From positions 1 to 5,598 of the forward strand of contig JACPRT010000217.1 of assembly GCA_016189845.1 (NCBI GenBank): DNA of 5,598 nt, written 5' to 3'. This DNA comes from Chloroflexota bacterium. Its GTDB lineage: Bacteria; Chloroflexota; Dehalococcoidia; Lucifugimonadales; Lucifugimonadaceae. This document shows positions 4,711 to 5,598 of the stretch, in pieces. Under the pieces are notes generated by a model, which was given only the letters and a program-made list of their open reading frames with translations, was not told where the DNA came from and did not search any database. A program made the position numbers and the translations under genes. Numbering within the stretch: position 1 is the stretch's first letter; each line of letters starts with the position of its first letter.

Positions 4711-5585
4711 CGCCCAATTTCGAGTACGCGGTTCAGGCCTGCGAGATCATCGAGGACGGCAACGCGGGCGCCGGGCGCCATCGATCGCGCGAGTCTGACG
4801 GCGGCGGCCGCGATCGGCGGGTCGATTTCAAGCAGAGCCAGTCCTCGCTCGGCCAGCAGGCGCGGGAGATCGGCGATCAAGGGGCCGACATAGCGCATTC
4901 CGTCGTCGCCGCCATCGAGGGCCGACCGTGGCTCGAAGCCCAGTTCCGGCTGCCGGCCGGCCAGGTCGCCGGAACGGATGTACGGCAGGTTGGCGACTAC
5001 CACGTCGAACGTGCCGGACAGTGGTGATGCGAGGTCGCCCTGGTGGAAGCGGACGCGATTTTCCACGCGGTGCCTTGTAGCGTTTCCACGTGCGACCTCC
5101 AGGGCGCCGGCGGATACATCGACGGCGTGCACCTCCGCCCGCGACAACTCAAGCGCCAGGGTGATCGCGAGGATGCCACTGCCGGTGCCGACGTCTGCTA
5201 CGCGCAAGGTTGTTCTACCGGGGGCGGAGAGCTGTCCGGCGAACGATTTGGCCCGTTCGACCAGAAGCTCGGTTTCCGGCCGCGGTATCAAGACTCGGGG
5301 GTCGACTGCGAATTCGCGGCCGTAGAATTGGGCGCCGCCGATGATGTAGGCCAGCGGCTCGCGCTGGGCCCGTCGATGGAGGTGCTCGACGAACGCCGGC
5401 AGGTGACCGGCAGGTGGCGGCGCTTCGGGGTTCGCGTACAACCAGGCAGAATCGATCGCAAACGCGTGGCAGAGGAGGACTTCCGCCTCCAAATCGGCAT
5501 CGGCTACGCCGGCCTCACGCAGCTTGTCCCTGGCTTGCCTCAACAGCGCCGCGACTGTCTGGTCAGCGGGTGGCCGGCTGGGCAC
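4707..5585 (-). CDS. prmC: Peptide chain release factor N5-glutamine methyltransferase
   Basis: Read on the - strand, a 292-residue PrmC (HemK), which methylates the glutamine of the GGQ motif in release factors RF1 and RF2 using S-adenosylmethionine and so speeds termination. The N-terminal helical domain is followed by REPLAYIIGGAQFYGREF (75-92) and LIPRPETELLVE (99-110). The methyltransferase fold has VADVGTGSGILAITLAL (129-145) for cofactor binding. The active-site tetrad is N199-L-P-Y202, where most families have NPPY; the substitution leaves the Asn and Tyr. SALDGGDDGM (221-230) and LEI at 252-254 also fit. The GTG at 5585 is the first start in view, with only a weak GAG upstream, and the frame stays open to the window edge, so the true start could lie outside. 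prfA often precedes prmC; nothing of it is visible. Confidence 0.92.
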   Translation of the reverse strand: MPSRPPADQTVAALLRQARDKLREAGVADADLEAEVLLCHAFAIDSAWLYANPEAPPPAGHLPAFVEHLHRRAQREPLAYIIGGAQFYGREFAVDPRVLIPRPETELLVERAKSFAGQLSAPGRTTLRVADVGTGSGILAITLALELSRAEVHAVDVSAGALEVARGNATRHRVENRVRFHQGDLASPLSGTFDVVVANLPYIRSGDLAGRQPELGFEPRSALDGGDDGMRYVGPLIADLPRLLAERGLALLEIDPPIAAAAVRLARSMAPGARVAVLDDLAGLNRVLEIGR

Positions 5586-5598
5586 TGCGCTCGATGGC

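Overview
This window is a compact, GC-rich stretch of bacterial core translation genes. Nine genes on the + strand form a classic end-of-alpha-operon block, rpmJ-rpsM-rpsK-rpsD-rpoA-rplQ-truA-rplM-rpsI. It ends against one convergent gene on the - strand, prmC, which runs to the right edge. There are no mobile elements, CRISPR arrays, tRNAs or rRNAs, and no intergenic gap exceeds 44 bases. I do not see a new biological system. The noteworthy points are details of gene packing, stop-codon choice and protein tails.

The organism is a bacterium. The order alpha operon, then truA-rplM-rpsI, is shared by several phyla, including Chloroflexota, Bacillota and Actinomycetota. Some protein features lean towards Chloroflexota, perhaps a Dehalococcoidia or SAR202-like lineage: a four-cysteine S4, an S13 with a basic C-terminal extension, RpoA stretches such as GRLRLEVEGEGEVRAGD and GLPIGVLPVDAIFSPIR, the RTDTGVHARGQV form of TruA, and NLPYI instead of NPPYI in PrmC. 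This placement comes from remembered family patterns, not from a search, and is only moderately secure.

Layout: 2-1577 holds L36, S13, S11 and S4. After a 44-base gap, 1622-3026 holds RNA polymerase alpha and L17, which overlap by 11 bases. 3045-4710 holds the tRNA pseudouridine synthase TruA, L13 and S9, with almost no spacing. 4707-5585 (-) is the release-factor methyltransferase PrmC. The nine + strand genes are probably cotranscribed from a promoter left of the window. I see no convincing internal promoter or terminator.

The genes supply small-subunit head and body proteins (S13, S11, S4, S9), large-subunit proteins (L36, L17, L13), the transcription assembly subunit, a tRNA modifier and the enzyme that activates release factors. 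All seven ribosomal protein genes and prmC end in TAG, which only release factor 1 reads. RpoA carries a 36-base perfect tandem duplication in its acidic tail, just before the rplQ start. The rplM stop and the rpsI TTG start are directly abutted and in frame. The rpsI and prmC stops share one CTAG.
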